Assembly (NCBI GenBank): GCA_024710925.1
Contig: JANJTW010000102.1
Location: 1 to 33,401, forward strand
Direction of reading: 5' to 3'
Length of the DNA: 33,401 nucleotides
DNA from: Rhodocyclaceae bacterium
Lineage (GTDB): Bacteria > Pseudomonadota > Gammaproteobacteria > Burkholderiales > Rhodocyclaceae
The position numbers were made by a program, and so were the translations under genes. Positions 20,103 through 28,002 of the stretch are shown piece by piece (the stretch's first letter is position 1; each line of letters begins with the position of its first letter). Under the pieces are notes generated by a model, which was not told the origin of the DNA, did not search any database, and saw only the letters and a program-made list of their open reading frames with translations.

Positions 20103-22139
20103 ATGGCGACGAAACTCGGCGACCAGTTGCGCAGCTACTACCTCGCCTACACCGGCGGCTTCATCGTGCTCATCGCCGTTCTCGCGCTGCTCGAACGGCA
20201 GGGCATGCCGCCGCGCTGGATCGGCTACGCCTTCATGTTCTTCACGATCATGATCTACGCGGCGATCGGCATCCTCAGCCGCACCGCCAACGTCTCCGAG
20301 TACTACGTCGCCGGCCGCCGCGTGCCGGCGGTGTTCAACGGCATGGCCACCGGCGCCGACTGGATGAGCGCCGCCTCCTTCATCGGCCTGGCCGGCACCC
20401 TCTACCTGTCCGGCTACCAGGGGCTGGCCTACGTCATGGGCTGGACCGGCGGCTACGTGCTGGTGGCGCTCCTGCTCGCGCCCTACCTGCGCGAATTCGG
20501 GCAATACACGATTCCCGATTTTCTCGCCGCGCGCTACGGCGGCAATGCGGCGCGGCTGGTCGGTGTCTTCGCCGCCGTGCTCGCCTCCTTCGTCTATGTC
20601 GTCGCGCAGATCTACGGCGTCGGCCTGATCGCCAGCCGCTTCGTCGGCCTGCAGTTCGAGATCGGCGTCTTCCTCGGCCTGGCCGGCATCCTCGTCTGCT
20701 CCTTCCTCGGCGGCATGCGCGCGGTGACGTGGACGCAGGTGGCGCAGTACGTGATCCTGATCATCGCCTACATGGCGCCGGTGACGCTGCTGTCGATGAA
20801 GGTGACTTCCGTCCCGCTGCCGCAGGCGGTCTATGGCGAAGTGCTGGAGAAGGTGCGCACGCTCGAAAGCGAAATCTTCCACCTGCCGGCGGAAGATGAG
20901 GCGCGCCGGCGCTACCAGGCGCGCGCCGACGACTACGCCGAACGCATCGAGCGGCTGCCGGCGTCGCTGCTGGAGGAGAAGCAGCGCCTGTCGGAGGAGA
21001 TCAACGCGCGCAAGCTCGACCCGAATGCGCCGATGCGCGAGGTGCTGGCGCTCGAGCGCCAGCGTCGCGAGCTGCCGGCCACCGTCGAACAGGCGCGGGC
21101 GCGCTGGGGCGAGGCGCGCCAGGCGGCGCTCGAGCGGGCGGCGGTGCCGAGCCACCATGCCGACGCCTTTCCCGGCAACAGCGAGGAGCAGCGCAACGCG
21201 GCGCGCATCAACTTCCTGACGCTGGTCTTCTGCCTGATGATCGGTACCGCCGCGCTGCCGCACATCCTCGTCCGCTACTACACGACGCCGAGCGTGCGCG
21301 AGGCGCGTACCTCGGTCGTCTGGTCGCTGGTCTTCATCCTCGCCCTCTACCTGACGGCGCCGGCCTACGCCGTCTTCGCCAAGTACGAGATCTACCAGCA
21401 CGTGGTGAACAGCGAGATCGCCAAGCTGCCGGGCTGGATCGCCGCCTGGGGCAAGCTCGGCCTGGTGTCGATCGAGGACATCAACACCGACGGACTGCTG
21501 CAACTCGCCGAGTTGACGCTGAATCCGGATGTGATCGTGCTGGCGACGCCGGAGATCGCCGGGTTGCCCTACGTCGTCTCCGGGCTGGTCGCCGCTGGCG
21601 CGCTGTCGGCAGCGCTGTCGACTGCCGACGGCCTGCTGCTGACGATCACCGGCGCGCTGTCGCACGATGTCTATTACAAGATCATCCGTCCGCAGGCGTC
21701 GACGCAGTGGCGGCTGGTGATCTCCAAGTCGCTGCTGCTGGTGGTGGCGGTGATGGCCGCCATGCTTGCCGCGCAGAAGCCGGCGACGATCCTGTCGATG
21801 GTCGCCTGGGCCTTCTCGATCGCCGGCGCCGCCTTCTTCCCGGCACTGGTGCTCGGCATCTTCTGGAAGCGGGCGAACAAGCAGGGCGCCGTTGCCGGGA
21901 TGGTCGCCGGCCTGGCGATGACGCTCTACTACATGGTGCGCGTGCAGTTCCACGACATCCCGTGGCTCGGCCTGCATGGCATCGGCATGGAGCCCTGGCT
22001 GGAAGTGCAATCGACCTCGGCCGGCGTCTGGGGCGTGCCGGTCGGCTTCGTCGTCATCGTCGTCGTCAGCCTGCTGACGCCGCCGCCGCCGGCGCAGACG
22101 CAGGCGCTGGTCGAGCGGCTGCGTTATCCGCGTTCCTGA
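20103..22139 (+). CDS. Sodium:solute symporter, VC_2705-like subfamily
   Basis: A 678-residue inner-membrane transporter of the SSS family. It begins with a helix at about 18-35, followed by the family motif SEYYVAGRRVPAVFNGMATGADWMS-type region and many further helices. Between about residues 245 and 362 is a long hydrophilic, strongly helical insert rich in Glu, Arg and Ala, predicted as a coiled coil; membrane helices resume at INFLTLVFCLMIGTAALPH. Partner DUF4212 downstream and acs upstream suggest a monocarboxylate such as acetate as substrate, by analogy to ActP. The RBS is GGCGAGGG next to the ATG. The gene follows the exonuclease by 18 nt. Confidence 0.93.
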   Translation: MATKLGDQLRSYYLAYTGGFIVLIAVLALLERQGMPPRWIGYAFMFFTIMIYAAIGILSRTANVSEYYVAGRRVPAVFNGMATGADWMSAASFIGLAGTLYLSGYQGLAYVMGWTGGYVLVALLLAPYLREFGQYTIPDFLAARYGGNAARLVGVFAAVLASFVYVVAQIYGVGLIASRFVGLQFEIGVFLGLAGILVCSFLGGMRAVTWTQVAQYVILIIAYMAPVTLLSMKVTSVPLPQAVYGEVLEKVRTLESEIFHLPAEDEARRRYQARADDYAERIERLPASLLEEKQRLSEEINARKLDPNAPMREVLALERQRRELPATVEQARARWGEARQAALERAAVPSHHADAFPGNSEEQRNAARINFLTLVFCLMIGTAALPHILVRYYTTPSVREARTSVVWSLVFILALYLTAPAYAVFAKYEIYQHVVNSEIAKLPGWIAAWGKLGLVSIEDINTDGLLQLAELTLNPDVIVLATPEIAGLPYVVSGLVAAGALSAALSTADGLLLTITGALSHDVYYKIIRPQASTQWRLVISKSLLLVVAVMAAMLAAQKPATILSMVAWAFSIAGAAFFPALVLGIFWKRANKQGAVAGMVAGLAMTLYYMVRVQFHDIPWLGLHGIGMEPWLEVQSTSAGVWGVPVGFVVIVVVSLLTPPPPAQTQALVERLRYPRS

Positions 22140-22253
22140 CGCCGCTCGTGTAGACTTGCCGGGTTCGGGGGCGCTACCCGCCGCCCTGGCGCTATGGCGG
22201 CAATGCGACGGGCGGACGCGCCGAAGGACTTTCTGCGAAGGACGGATTCCTCC

Positions 22254-22520
22254 ATGCAACAGACCGGGAAGCACGTGGAATACTGGCACCGCAACCTGCT
22301 GGTGACGACCGTCCTCCTGTTCATCTGGTTCGTCGTCACTTTCGTCGCACCGTTCTACGCCCGCGAGCTGAACGCCGTCGTCATCTTCGGCTTTCCGCTC
22401 GGTTTCTACATGGCGGCGCAGGGCGCGCTGCTGGTCTACGTGCTGATCATCTGGTTCTACGCCCGCTACATGAACCGCCTCGACCAGGCGTACGGGGTCA
22501 AGGACGGCGAGGGCGACTGA
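22254..22520 (+). CDS. DUF4212 symporter small subunit
   Basis: An 88-residue protein with two membrane helices (about 18-38 and 50-75). It has the family features YWHRNLLVTTVLLFIWF and FGFPLGFYMAAQGALLVYV, ending in YARYMNRLDQAYG. DUF4212 proteins accompany VC_2705-type symporters and are thought to be a small subunit. I prefer ATG 22254 (MQQTGKHVEYW) over the in-frame ATG at 22194 because the family starts here and AAGGA lies about 12 nt upstream. It is 114 nt after the symporter stop, longer than other gaps in the operon. Confidence 0.9.
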   Translation: MQQTGKHVEYWHRNLLVTTVLLFIWFVVTFVAPFYARELNAVVIFGFPLGFYMAAQGALLVYVLIIWFYARYMNRLDQAYGVKDGEGD

Positions 22521-22573
22521 ACGGCCGCCCGCGGGCCGGGGGCCTCCGTGCAAGCTCCGCCGGGCGTTTCTCC

Positions 22574-22601
22574 TTGTCTGCCGGAGGCGCGCGATTAGAA
22601 T
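22574..22601 (+). promoter_or_regulatory. Promoter for the YggT-like gene
   Basis: TTGTCT (22574-22579), a 16-nt spacer and TAGAAT (22596-22601) predict a start near 22608, 20 nt before the ATG at 22628. Confidence 0.55.
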
Positions 22602-22627
22602 GGTGCGCTCGTTCGGAATCTCGCGAC

Positions 22628-22930
22628 ATGGTCGATACTGGATTGCTGCTGGTCGGCGCGCTGCGCTCGCTGGTCGAACTGGCCGGTTACTTTCTGCTTG
22701 GGCAGGGCCTCCTTTACTTCCTCGCCGGCGCCGCGCGGGAGAGCAACCCCGTCTATCGGCTGTTCTGTGTGCTCACCGCGCCGGTGCTGCGGATCGTGCG
22801 CTTTGTCGTGCCGCGGGTGGTCATCGACCGCCACCTGCCGCTCGTTGCCTTTTTCCTGCTGTTCTGGCTCTGGATCGCGCTGGCCTACGTTCGCCGGCTG
22901 ATCTGCGCCGCCAACGGCCTGGCCTGCTGA
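22628..22930 (+). CDS. Small membrane protein, YggT-like
   Basis: A 100-residue protein with two or three hydrophobic helices (about 5-35 and 75-95). The segment LTAPVLRIVRFVVPR followed by a hydrophobic LVAFFLLFWLW resembles the amphipathic-then-membrane pattern of YggT family proteins, whose role is poorly known. The match is by pattern only. ATG 22628 (MVDTGLL) is favoured because it directly starts the first helix and lies downstream of a promoter at 22574-22601; an in-frame ATG at 22574 overlaps that promoter. It is monocistronic, followed by tRNA-Ser. Confidence 0.7.
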   Translation: MVDTGLLLVGALRSLVELAGYFLLGQGLLYFLAGAARESNPVYRLFCVLTAPVLRIVRFVVPRVVIDRHLPLVAFFLLFWLWIALAYVRRLICAANGLAC

Positions 22931-22970
22931 CGCGACCGTCGCTGCGGCACCGGGCCGGCGGCAAAAAAAA

Positions 22971-23000
22971 TTCGAGCCGGCCGCGTCATTCTGGTAGAAT
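22971..23000 (+). promoter_or_regulatory. Promoter for tRNA-Ser
   Basis: TTCGAG (22971-22976), an 18-nt spacer and TAGAAT (22995-23000) give a start near 23007, about 5 nt before the mature 5' end of the tRNA. Confidence 0.5.
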
Positions 23001-23011
23001 GCGCGCCTTCC

Positions 23012-23102
23012 GGAGAGGTGGATGAGTGGTTTAAGTCGCACGCCTGGAAAGCGTGTTTGGGATAATATCCCAACGCGGGTTCGAATCCCGCCCTCTCCGC
23101 CA
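23012..23102 (+). tRNA. tRNA-Ser(GGA) with encoded CCA
   Basis: A complete 91-nt class II tRNA. Acceptor arms are GGAGAGG (23012-23018) and CCTCTCC (23092-23098), with discriminator G and genomic CCA (23100-23102). Anticodon stem CACGC/GCGTG encloses the loop CTGGAAA with anticodon GGA (23046-23048), which reads UCC and UCU. The long variable arm pairs GGGAT with ATCCC, as expected for serine, and the T loop GTTCGAATC is standard. Confidence 0.98.
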
Positions 23103-23114
23103 GGGTTTCCCAAG

Positions 23115-23146
23115 TAAAAAAGCCGCTGCATCGCAGCGGCTTTTTT
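23115..23146. terminator. Bidirectional intrinsic terminator after tRNA-Ser
   Basis: GCCGCTG (23122-23128) pairs with CAGCGGC (23134-23140) around a 5-nt loop. A-rich sequence flanks the left side and TTTTTT the right, so it works for tRNA-Ser on the plus strand and for the convergent gene at 23162 on the minus strand. Confidence 0.95.
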
Positions 23147-23161
23147 CATTTCCGGCGGGGG

Positions 23162-23491
23162 TCAGGCCTTGGGGGTGCAGGAGCAACCCGGTGCCTCCGG
23201 GGTGAGGCCGCGCGGGCAGACGAATTCCGGGTGCAGCGCGATATCGACGATGACCGAGCTGAAGCCGAAGACGCGTCCGCCGAGATGTCCGGCGCAGCTC
23301 TGGATGTCGGCTTCGCCGGGAACCAGATCGACGACGCACAGCTTCCGGTCGGCTTCGTCGCTGCCGCAGAGCAGGGTCACGTTGAGGACGGCGCCGACGT
23401 CGGCGCACAGGGCCTCGATCTCGCTGCGCAGCTCGGCCGCATTCCGGCAGCTGCCGAGGCGGGATGCGACGTGGGCCTGCCGTTCGTTCAT
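23162..23491 (-). CDS. Hypothetical protein with Cys-rich C-terminus
   Basis: A 109-residue protein I do not recognise. The N-terminal 45 residues form a charged helix with AELRSEIEALCADVG. The middle has LNVTLLCGSDEADRKLCVVDLV, followed by predicted strands (GRVFGFSSVIVDIAL). The tail carries CPRG and PGCSCT, giving six or more cysteines overall. Metal or redox binding is possible but not shown. ATG 23491 (MNERQAHVASRLG) is chosen; a longer in-frame start at 23578 would overlap the regulator gene upstream. It starts 8 nt after the MarR-like gene, so both are one transcript. It ends at the bidirectional terminator. Confidence 0.65.
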   Translation of the reverse strand: MNERQAHVASRLGSCRNAAELRSEIEALCADVGAVLNVTLLCGSDEADRKLCVVDLVPGEADIQSCAGHLGGRVFGFSSVIVDIALHPEFVCPRGLTPEAPGCSCTPKA

Positions 23492-23499
23492 CGCTCGCT

Positions 23500-23826
23500 T
23501 CAGCGCCAGTCGAAGGCACGGATCTCGACGATGAAGCCGCGCAGCAGCTTCATTGTTCGTTCGGCCACCGTGTAGCAATGCACGCGATGGTCCTCGTCGG
23601 TCATTTTCTTGATGACGAAGCCTTCGCGGACGAGTTTCGACAGCCGGCGCTTCAGCGTCGATTCCGGAACCGAGCAGCAGAGGACGAGGCGTTTCAGGGT
23701 CAGCGGGTCGCCGGTTTCCTGATGCGTGGCGATTTCGAGCAGGATCTTGAAGTCGTCCCGGGTACCGAATCGCTCGATGTGTTTGACAGCCAGCTGGTTG
23801 AATCTTCTCAGGCTCGGGATGTTCAT
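23500..23826 (-). CDS. Winged-helix (MarR-like) transcriptional regulator
   Basis: A 108-residue DNA-binding protein. DFKILLEIATHQETGDPLTLKRLVL is followed by the recognition-helix region PESTLKRRLSKLVREGFV and a wing-like HRVHCYTVAERTM. This is the MarR/PadR-like winged-helix plan but short, without the long dimerisation helices of full MarR proteins. Ligand and targets are unknown. A well-spaced promoter lies directly upstream. It is transcribed with the 23162 gene, which it may regulate or act with. Confidence 0.8.
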   Translation of the reverse strand: MNIPSLRRFNQLAVKHIERFGTRDDFKILLEIATHQETGDPLTLKRLVLCCSVPESTLKRRLSKLVREGFVIKKMTDEDHRVHCYTVAERTMKLLRGFIVEIRAFDWR

Positions 23827-23862
23827 TTGACGCGGGCTATTTCTTCTTGTCCGTCATAGCCC

Positions 23863-23891
23863 ATTGTCACGCCGAACCGAAGGCCGCTCAA
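23863..23891 (-). promoter_or_regulatory. Promoter for the winged-helix regulator gene
   Basis: Minus strand: TTGAGC (23886-23891), a 17-nt spacer and GACAAT (23863-23868), predicting a start near 23856 and a 30-nt leader. The rest of the gap (23827-23960) shows nothing further. Confidence 0.55.
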
Positions 23892-23960
23892 TAGTTGTTT
23901 GGGATCAGTTTGAGCCGATTCCGGAAAACTCCCGGGATGCCCGCGTGCCGTCGCGGCACG

Positions 23961-24176
23961 TCAGAAGAGCGACGGTTGCGGTGCCGTCAGGCTGCCGGTC
24001 TTGACCGTGATGCGTACCAGCGAGCCGTCGTTGCGCGCTGCCTCGACGATCATGTAGCCGCCGCTGGCTTCGGCGACGACGCGCACGTTCAGTCCGCCGC
24101 GCGCGAGCTTGCCGCTGCTGCACCAGTAGTGCGCGAGCTCGCCGGGGTGCGGTACCCATTTCGCTTTTTTCGCCAT
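23961..24176 (-). CDS. Small hypothetical protein
   Basis: A 71-residue basic protein of unknown function: AKKAKWVPHPGELAHYWCSS followed by predicted beta strands (LNVRVVAEASGG, YMIVEA, LVRITVKTG). It is probably a single small beta domain. The start at 24176 follows GGCAA at short distance; an in-frame upstream extension to 24296 would overlap the divergent zapE start region and has no domain content. It is divergent from zapE. Confidence 0.6.
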   Translation of the reverse strand: MAKKAKWVPHPGELAHYWCSSGKLARGGLNVRVVAEASGGYMIVEAARNDGSLVRITVKTGSLTAPQPSLF

Positions 24177-24261
24177 TGCCGGGCCTGCCGTATCGTCAGT
24201 GTCGGTGGGGTTCGGGCGACACTGTGCCATAAAGCGTGCAGGGCTTGAAGGGCCTCCCTCA

Positions 24262-24270
24262 TGCGATAAT
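24262..24270 (+). promoter_or_regulatory. Extended -10 promoter for zapE
   Basis: TGCGATAAT (24262-24270) is an extended -10, giving a start near 24277 and an 18-nt leader. TTGAAG at 24245-24250 is too close (14 nt) to be a good -35. Confidence 0.5.
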
Positions 24271-24294
24271 CCGCCCTTCCCAGCGAAGACCGAC

Positions 24295-25410
24295 ATGCCT
24301 TACCGAGCCCTCAACGTACCCGAGCACGGAATGCTCGATGCCTACGCCGCGACGCTCGCCGCCCGCGGCTACGCCGCCGATGCCGCGCAGCAGGCGGCAG
24401 CGGAACGCCTGCAGCGTCTCTACGGCGAGCTTCTCTCCTTCAAGGTGGCGCGCACCGGTACGCTGCGCCGCATGCTGTCGCGGGCGCAGCCGCCGCGCGG
24501 CGTCTATTTCTGGGGCGGCGTCGGCCGCGGCAAGAGCTTCCTGATGGACTGCTTCTACGACGCCGTACCGTATCGGCGCAAGCGCCGCATCCACTTCCAT
24601 GCCTTCATGCACCAGGTGCATCAGCGACTGGAGGAACTGAAGGGCGAGAGCGATCCGATGGCGGCGCTCGCCGAGCGCATCGCGCGCGAGGTGCGGCTGC
24701 TCTGCTTCGACGAATTCCACGTTTCCGACATCGCCGATGCGATGATCCTCGGTCGTCTGCTTGAGGCGCTGTTCGAGCGCGGCGTCGTTTTCGTCATGAC
24801 TTCCAACTATCCGCCGGATCGCCTCTATCCGAACGGCCTGCAGCGCGACCGTTTCCTGCCGACGATCGCGCTGATGAAGGCGCGGCTCGACGTGCTGGAG
24901 GTCGACGCCGGCGTCGATTACCGGCTGCGCACGCTGGAGCAGGTCGAAATCTTCCATTGCCCGGCGGACGAGGCGGCCGAGCGCAAGATGGCCGAATATT
25001 TCGCCGCCATCGACGGCGGCGAGGGCGAGGCGGGCGGCGACATCGAAATCCTCGGACGGACGATCCCGACGCGGCGGCGCGGCCACGGCGCGATCTGGTT
25101 CGATTTCGCCGCGCTCTGCGGCGGCCCGCGTTCGCAGAACGACTACCTCGAACTGGCGCAGGCCTACCATACCGTCCTCGTCTCCGGCATCCCGCGGATG
25201 AGCGCGGCGCAGTCCAACGAGGCGCGCCGTTTCACCTGGCTGGTCGATGTCTTCTACGACCATCGGGTGAAGCTGATCGCCACCGCCGAGTGCGAGGCGG
25301 AAGGGCTCTACACCGCCGGCGTGCAGGCCGGCGAGTTCTTCCGCACGGTCAGCCGCCTGACCGAGATGCGCTCGCGCGAGTATCTTGCCCTGCAGCACCT
25401 GGCCGGCTAA
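24295..25410 (+). CDS. zapE: Cell division protein ZapE (AFG1-like ATPase)
   Basis: A 371-residue P-loop ATPase associated with the division septum in other proteobacteria. Walker A is GGVGRGKSF (about 74-82) and Walker B LLCFDEFHV (about 136-144). Sensor-1 region FVMTSNYPPDRLYPNGLQR and the C-terminal RRFTWLVDVFYDHRVKLIATAE are family-diagnostic. The N-terminal helix block (YAADAAQQAAAERLQRLY) is also typical. The ATG at 24295 starts at the family N-terminus; an upstream frame to 24199 crosses the promoter. Length is normal. Confidence 0.95.
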   Translation: MPYRALNVPEHGMLDAYAATLAARGYAADAAQQAAAERLQRLYGELLSFKVARTGTLRRMLSRAQPPRGVYFWGGVGRGKSFLMDCFYDAVPYRRKRRIHFHAFMHQVHQRLEELKGESDPMAALAERIAREVRLLCFDEFHVSDIADAMILGRLLEALFERGVVFVMTSNYPPDRLYPNGLQRDRFLPTIALMKARLDVLEVDAGVDYRLRTLEQVEIFHCPADEAAERKMAEYFAAIDGGEGEAGGDIEILGRTIPTRRRGHGAIWFDFAALCGGPRSQNDYLELAQAYHTVLVSGIPRMSAAQSNEARRFTWLVDVFYDHRVKLIATAECEAEGLYTAGVQAGEFFRTVSRLTEMRSREYLALQHLAG

Positions 25411-25489
25411 GGTTCGGGAACGGCCGCTGTCGGCGGCCGGCGCGACGGTCCGGCACGCGGTTCGTCCCGGTTGTTCCGGAGGAGGTCCT

Positions 25490-26344
25490 ATGAAGCGCTT
25501 CCTGTTGTTCCTGTCCGCCCTGCTGCCGCTGCTCGCGGCCGCGCAGCAGGAGATGGAGATCATCCCGCTGCGCCATCGTCCGCCCGATCAGGTCCTGCCG
25601 GTACTGCGGCCGCTGCTCGAACCGGGCGCCGTTCTCTCCGGCATGAACAACCAGCTCATCCTGCGCGCTTCGCCGCGCAACCGCGACGAGATCAAGCGGG
25701 CGCTGGCGGCGCTCGATACGCCGTTGCGCTCGCTGCGCATCCACGTCACCCAGAACCGCGACGCCGTCGTCCGCAGTAGCGGTGCCGACGTCTACGGCAC
25801 CGTCGGCAGCGGCGGCGTGCGCATCGTCCAGCCGCCGTCGGGGGCTGTCGCCGGTGGCGGCCGCGTCGAAATCCGGCACAACGGCAACGTCGTCGGCGGC
25901 CAGGTCGTCGACTCGCGCAGCGCACGGACCGCCGGCACGACGCAGACCGTACAGGTGGTCGAAGGCGGTCGCGCCTTCATCAATGTCGGCCAGTCGCTGC
26001 CCTTGCCGCTACGCCAGGTGGTGGTCGGCTCGGGCGGCGCCGTCGTCACCGACAGCGTCGTCTACCGCGATATCGGGCAGGGGTTCTATGCCGAGCCCCG
26101 GCTCGCCGGCGAGACGGTCACGCTCGAAATCAGCCCGCAGTTCGATACGCCGGGCCATGCCGGCTACGGCAGCGTCAATACGCAGCGTCTGAGCACGACC
26201 GTGTCCGGCCGCCTCGGCGAGTGGATCGAGCTTGGCGGCAGCGGCCAGCAGGCGGCTGGCCGTGAACGCGGCAACCTGTCCGTCGGTACCGCGGAGGTGC
26301 GCGATGACCGCAGCGTCTGGCTGAAGGTCGAGGAGGTGCGCTAG
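25490..26344 (+). CDS. Exported short secretin-like protein
   Basis: A 284-residue protein with a signal peptide (MKRFLLFLSALLPLLAAAQ). Residues about 20-78 match a secretin N-domain (MEIIPLRHRPPDQVLPVL, then LILRASPRNRDEIKRALAALD). The rest is a Gly/Val-rich beta region with GRAFINVGQSLPLP and VTLEISPQF that resembles the start of the secretin homology domain. Full secretins are usually 500-700 residues and form outer-membrane pores; this one lacks the complete pore-forming core and has no pilus or secretion genes beside it. It may be a periplasmic or outer-membrane accessory protein. GGAGGAGG gives a very strong RBS. It lies 79 nt after zapE, a gap with one 7-bp GC hairpin (25421-25439) and no T-tract. 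Confidence 0.75.
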   Translation: MKRFLLFLSALLPLLAAAQQEMEIIPLRHRPPDQVLPVLRPLLEPGAVLSGMNNQLILRASPRNRDEIKRALAALDTPLRSLRIHVTQNRDAVVRSSGADVYGTVGSGGVRIVQPPSGAVAGGGRVEIRHNGNVVGGQVVDSRSARTAGTTQTVQVVEGGRAFINVGQSLPLPLRQVVVGSGGAVVTDSVVYRDIGQGFYAEPRLAGETVTLEISPQFDTPGHAGYGSVNTQRLSTTVSGRLGEWIELGGSGQQAAGRERGNLSVGTAEVRDDRSVWLKVEEVR

Positions 26345-26376
26345 CGACGGCGCCGGGCGGCGTTCCCGGCGTCATG

Positions 26377-26406
26377 CTGGCAGCTTTGGCGGGCGCTGCC
26401 TATAGT
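26377..26406 (+). promoter_or_regulatory. Promoter for the Cys-rich protein and protease genes
   Basis: CTGGCA (26377-26382), an 18-nt spacer and TATAGT (26401-26406) predict a start near 26413. Confidence 0.55.
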
Positions 26407-26473
26407 ACAGTTGTGGGGCATGCCGCGCGAAAACGATCCCGGCGGCATGCCTTCCGGAAAGGAGGTGGGCGCG

Positions 26474-26680
26474 ATGTGTACGTTCGATTCCCCGATCTCG
26501 CGCTGCGAGACGATGCATGTCATGGTGCTGACCGACGGGACGCAACGGGCCTGCGCCGCCGAGCATGGCTGTCCGCCGGCGCTCGATTGCCCCCTGGCCG
26601 CGGTGTTCGTCGGCGAGGAGATGGTCGAGGGGCGGCACGGGCCGTTCCCTGGCCGGTCGTCGGATCGTTCTGCGTTGTGA
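26474..26680 (+). CDS. Small Cys-rich hypothetical protein
   Basis: A 68-residue protein with five cysteines: MCTFDSPISRCETMHVMVL, then RACAAEHGCPP and DCPLAAVF. No signal peptide or membrane segment is visible. The RBS (GGAAAGGAGG) is strong and a promoter lies upstream, supporting a real gene. The cysteine spacing suggests metal binding, but I do not recognise a family. It ends 25 nt before the protease gene and is likely co-transcribed. Confidence 0.7.
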   Translation: MCTFDSPISRCETMHVMVLTDGTQRACAAEHGCPPALDCPLAAVFVGEEMVEGRHGPFPGRSSDRSAL

Positions 26681-26705
26681 TGCTTCTCCATACGGAGCGA
26701 TGCCC

Positions 26706-27980
26706 ATGAATTCACGACCGGCGGCGATGTCCGCATTTTCCCGCATGCACGCCGTGGCCGCGGTGGCATTGCTCTCCCTGTGGCCGGCGCTGGCCGGCGG
26801 CGAAACGGCGGTCCGCGCGGTTCCGACCGCGGAGCCGCCGAAGGCCGGCGAGCAGGCGCGCGGCGTCGCGCTGAAGCGGATGAAGTTCGCCCAGCTCGCC
26901 AACAGCGCGGTCGGCGAAAGCGCCGGCAACGCCGCCTGCAGCGATGGCAAGCCGGTCTATCTCGACCGCAAGCTGGCGGCGACGCTGGCCGAGGCGATCA
27001 CCTTCGCCTTCGGCCGCAACCTGCGCGATTACGGCTACCGGCGCAACCCGGGCGACGAGTCGGTGTTCACCGAGGCACAGAAGAAGCCGGTCGAGATCGA
27101 GGTCGGCGCACTTGTCCAGGATGTGCAGATGGCCTATTGCAGCAAGCCCGGCGGCGTCGAGGGCAGCCTCTACTTCAAGGCGCGCATGGAATTGCTGGCG
27201 CCGGCGGCGCAAAAGGTGGTGCATGCGCCGGTGATCGAGGGCGGCGTCGGCGGCCTGCGCGCACCGACCGTCGTCGAGTTCTACCGCGCCGGCGCCGATG
27301 CGCTGGTGAAGAACTTTCTTGCCGAACCCGGCGTCGTCGCCTGGCTTGGCGGCGAGAAACCGTTGCCGCCGGCGGTGGCGCGGAAGGACGCGGCGCTGCG
27401 CCTCGACCCGGTAACGCCGCCGGCCGGCGGTACGGCCGGCGACGCAACGCTGTTGCGCGCGTCGGTGGTGACGATCGAAGGCGGCGGTCGTTCCGGCAGC
27501 GGCTTCGTCGTTTCGCGCCAGGGCTACGTGCTGACCAACCAGCACGTCGTCGGCGGCAACCGTTTCGTCAAGCTGCGCCTGGCCAGCGGCCGCGAGCTGG
27601 TCGGCGAGGTCGTGCAGCAGGACATGGCGCGCGACGTCGCGCTGGTCAGGACCGAGAGCGGCCTCGACCCGCTGGCGCTGCGCGCCGGCGACCTGGCGCC
27701 GGGCGAGACGGTCTATGCCATCGGCTCGCCGCTCGGCGAGAAATTCAGCGGCTCGCTGACCAGGGGCATCGTCAGCGCCTACCGCGTGCGCAACGGGCAG
27801 CGTTTCATCCAGAGCGACGTCGCCATCCTTTCCGGTTCGAGCGGCGGCCCGCTGCTCGACGAGCAGGGGCGCGTCGTCGGCCTGACGCAGAGCGGCGTCG
27901 AGGCCGGCCGCGCGCGCATCAACCTGTTCGTGCCGATCGCCGACGGACTGAAGGCGCTCGGCGTCGCCCTGCCGGAATGA
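26706..27980 (+). CDS. Exported trypsin-like serine protease (S1C/DegP-like catalytic domain)
   Basis: A 424-residue protein. A signal peptide (about 1-31, ending ALAGGE) is followed by an unassigned N-terminal region with two cysteines (about 40-245), then a trypsin-like domain. Catalytic residues are His280 (TNQHVV), Asp310 (ARDVALV) and Ser379 (SGSSGGPLL). There is no PDZ domain after the protease domain, unlike DegP/DegQ/DegS, so regulation must differ. ATG 26706 is preferred over ATG 26700 because GGAG at 26694-26697 is 8 nt from 26706 but only 2 nt from 26700. The product is likely periplasmic, acting on damaged or specific envelope proteins. Confidence 0.88.
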   Translation: MNSRPAAMSAFSRMHAVAAVALLSLWPALAGGETAVRAVPTAEPPKAGEQARGVALKRMKFAQLANSAVGESAGNAACSDGKPVYLDRKLAATLAEAITFAFGRNLRDYGYRRNPGDESVFTEAQKKPVEIEVGALVQDVQMAYCSKPGGVEGSLYFKARMELLAPAAQKVVHAPVIEGGVGGLRAPTVVEFYRAGADALVKNFLAEPGVVAWLGGEKPLPPAVARKDAALRLDPVTPPAGGTAGDATLLRASVVTIEGGGRSGSGFVVSRQGYVLTNQHVVGGNRFVKLRLASGRELVGEVVQQDMARDVALVRTESGLDPLALRAGDLAPGETVYAIGSPLGEKFSGSLTRGIVSAYRVRNGQRFIQSDVAILSGSSGGPLLDEQGRVVGLTQSGVEAGRARINLFVPIADGLKALGVALPE

Positions 27981-27998
27981 GCCGGCAGCCCGGCCGGC
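27981..27998. other. GC hairpin between convergent genes
   Basis: GCCGGC (27981-27986) and GCCGGC (27993-27998) can pair around a 6-nt loop between the protease and hydrolase stop codons. There is no T-tract in either direction, so a terminator role is uncertain. Confidence 0.4.
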
Positions 27999-28002
27999 AC
28001 AC

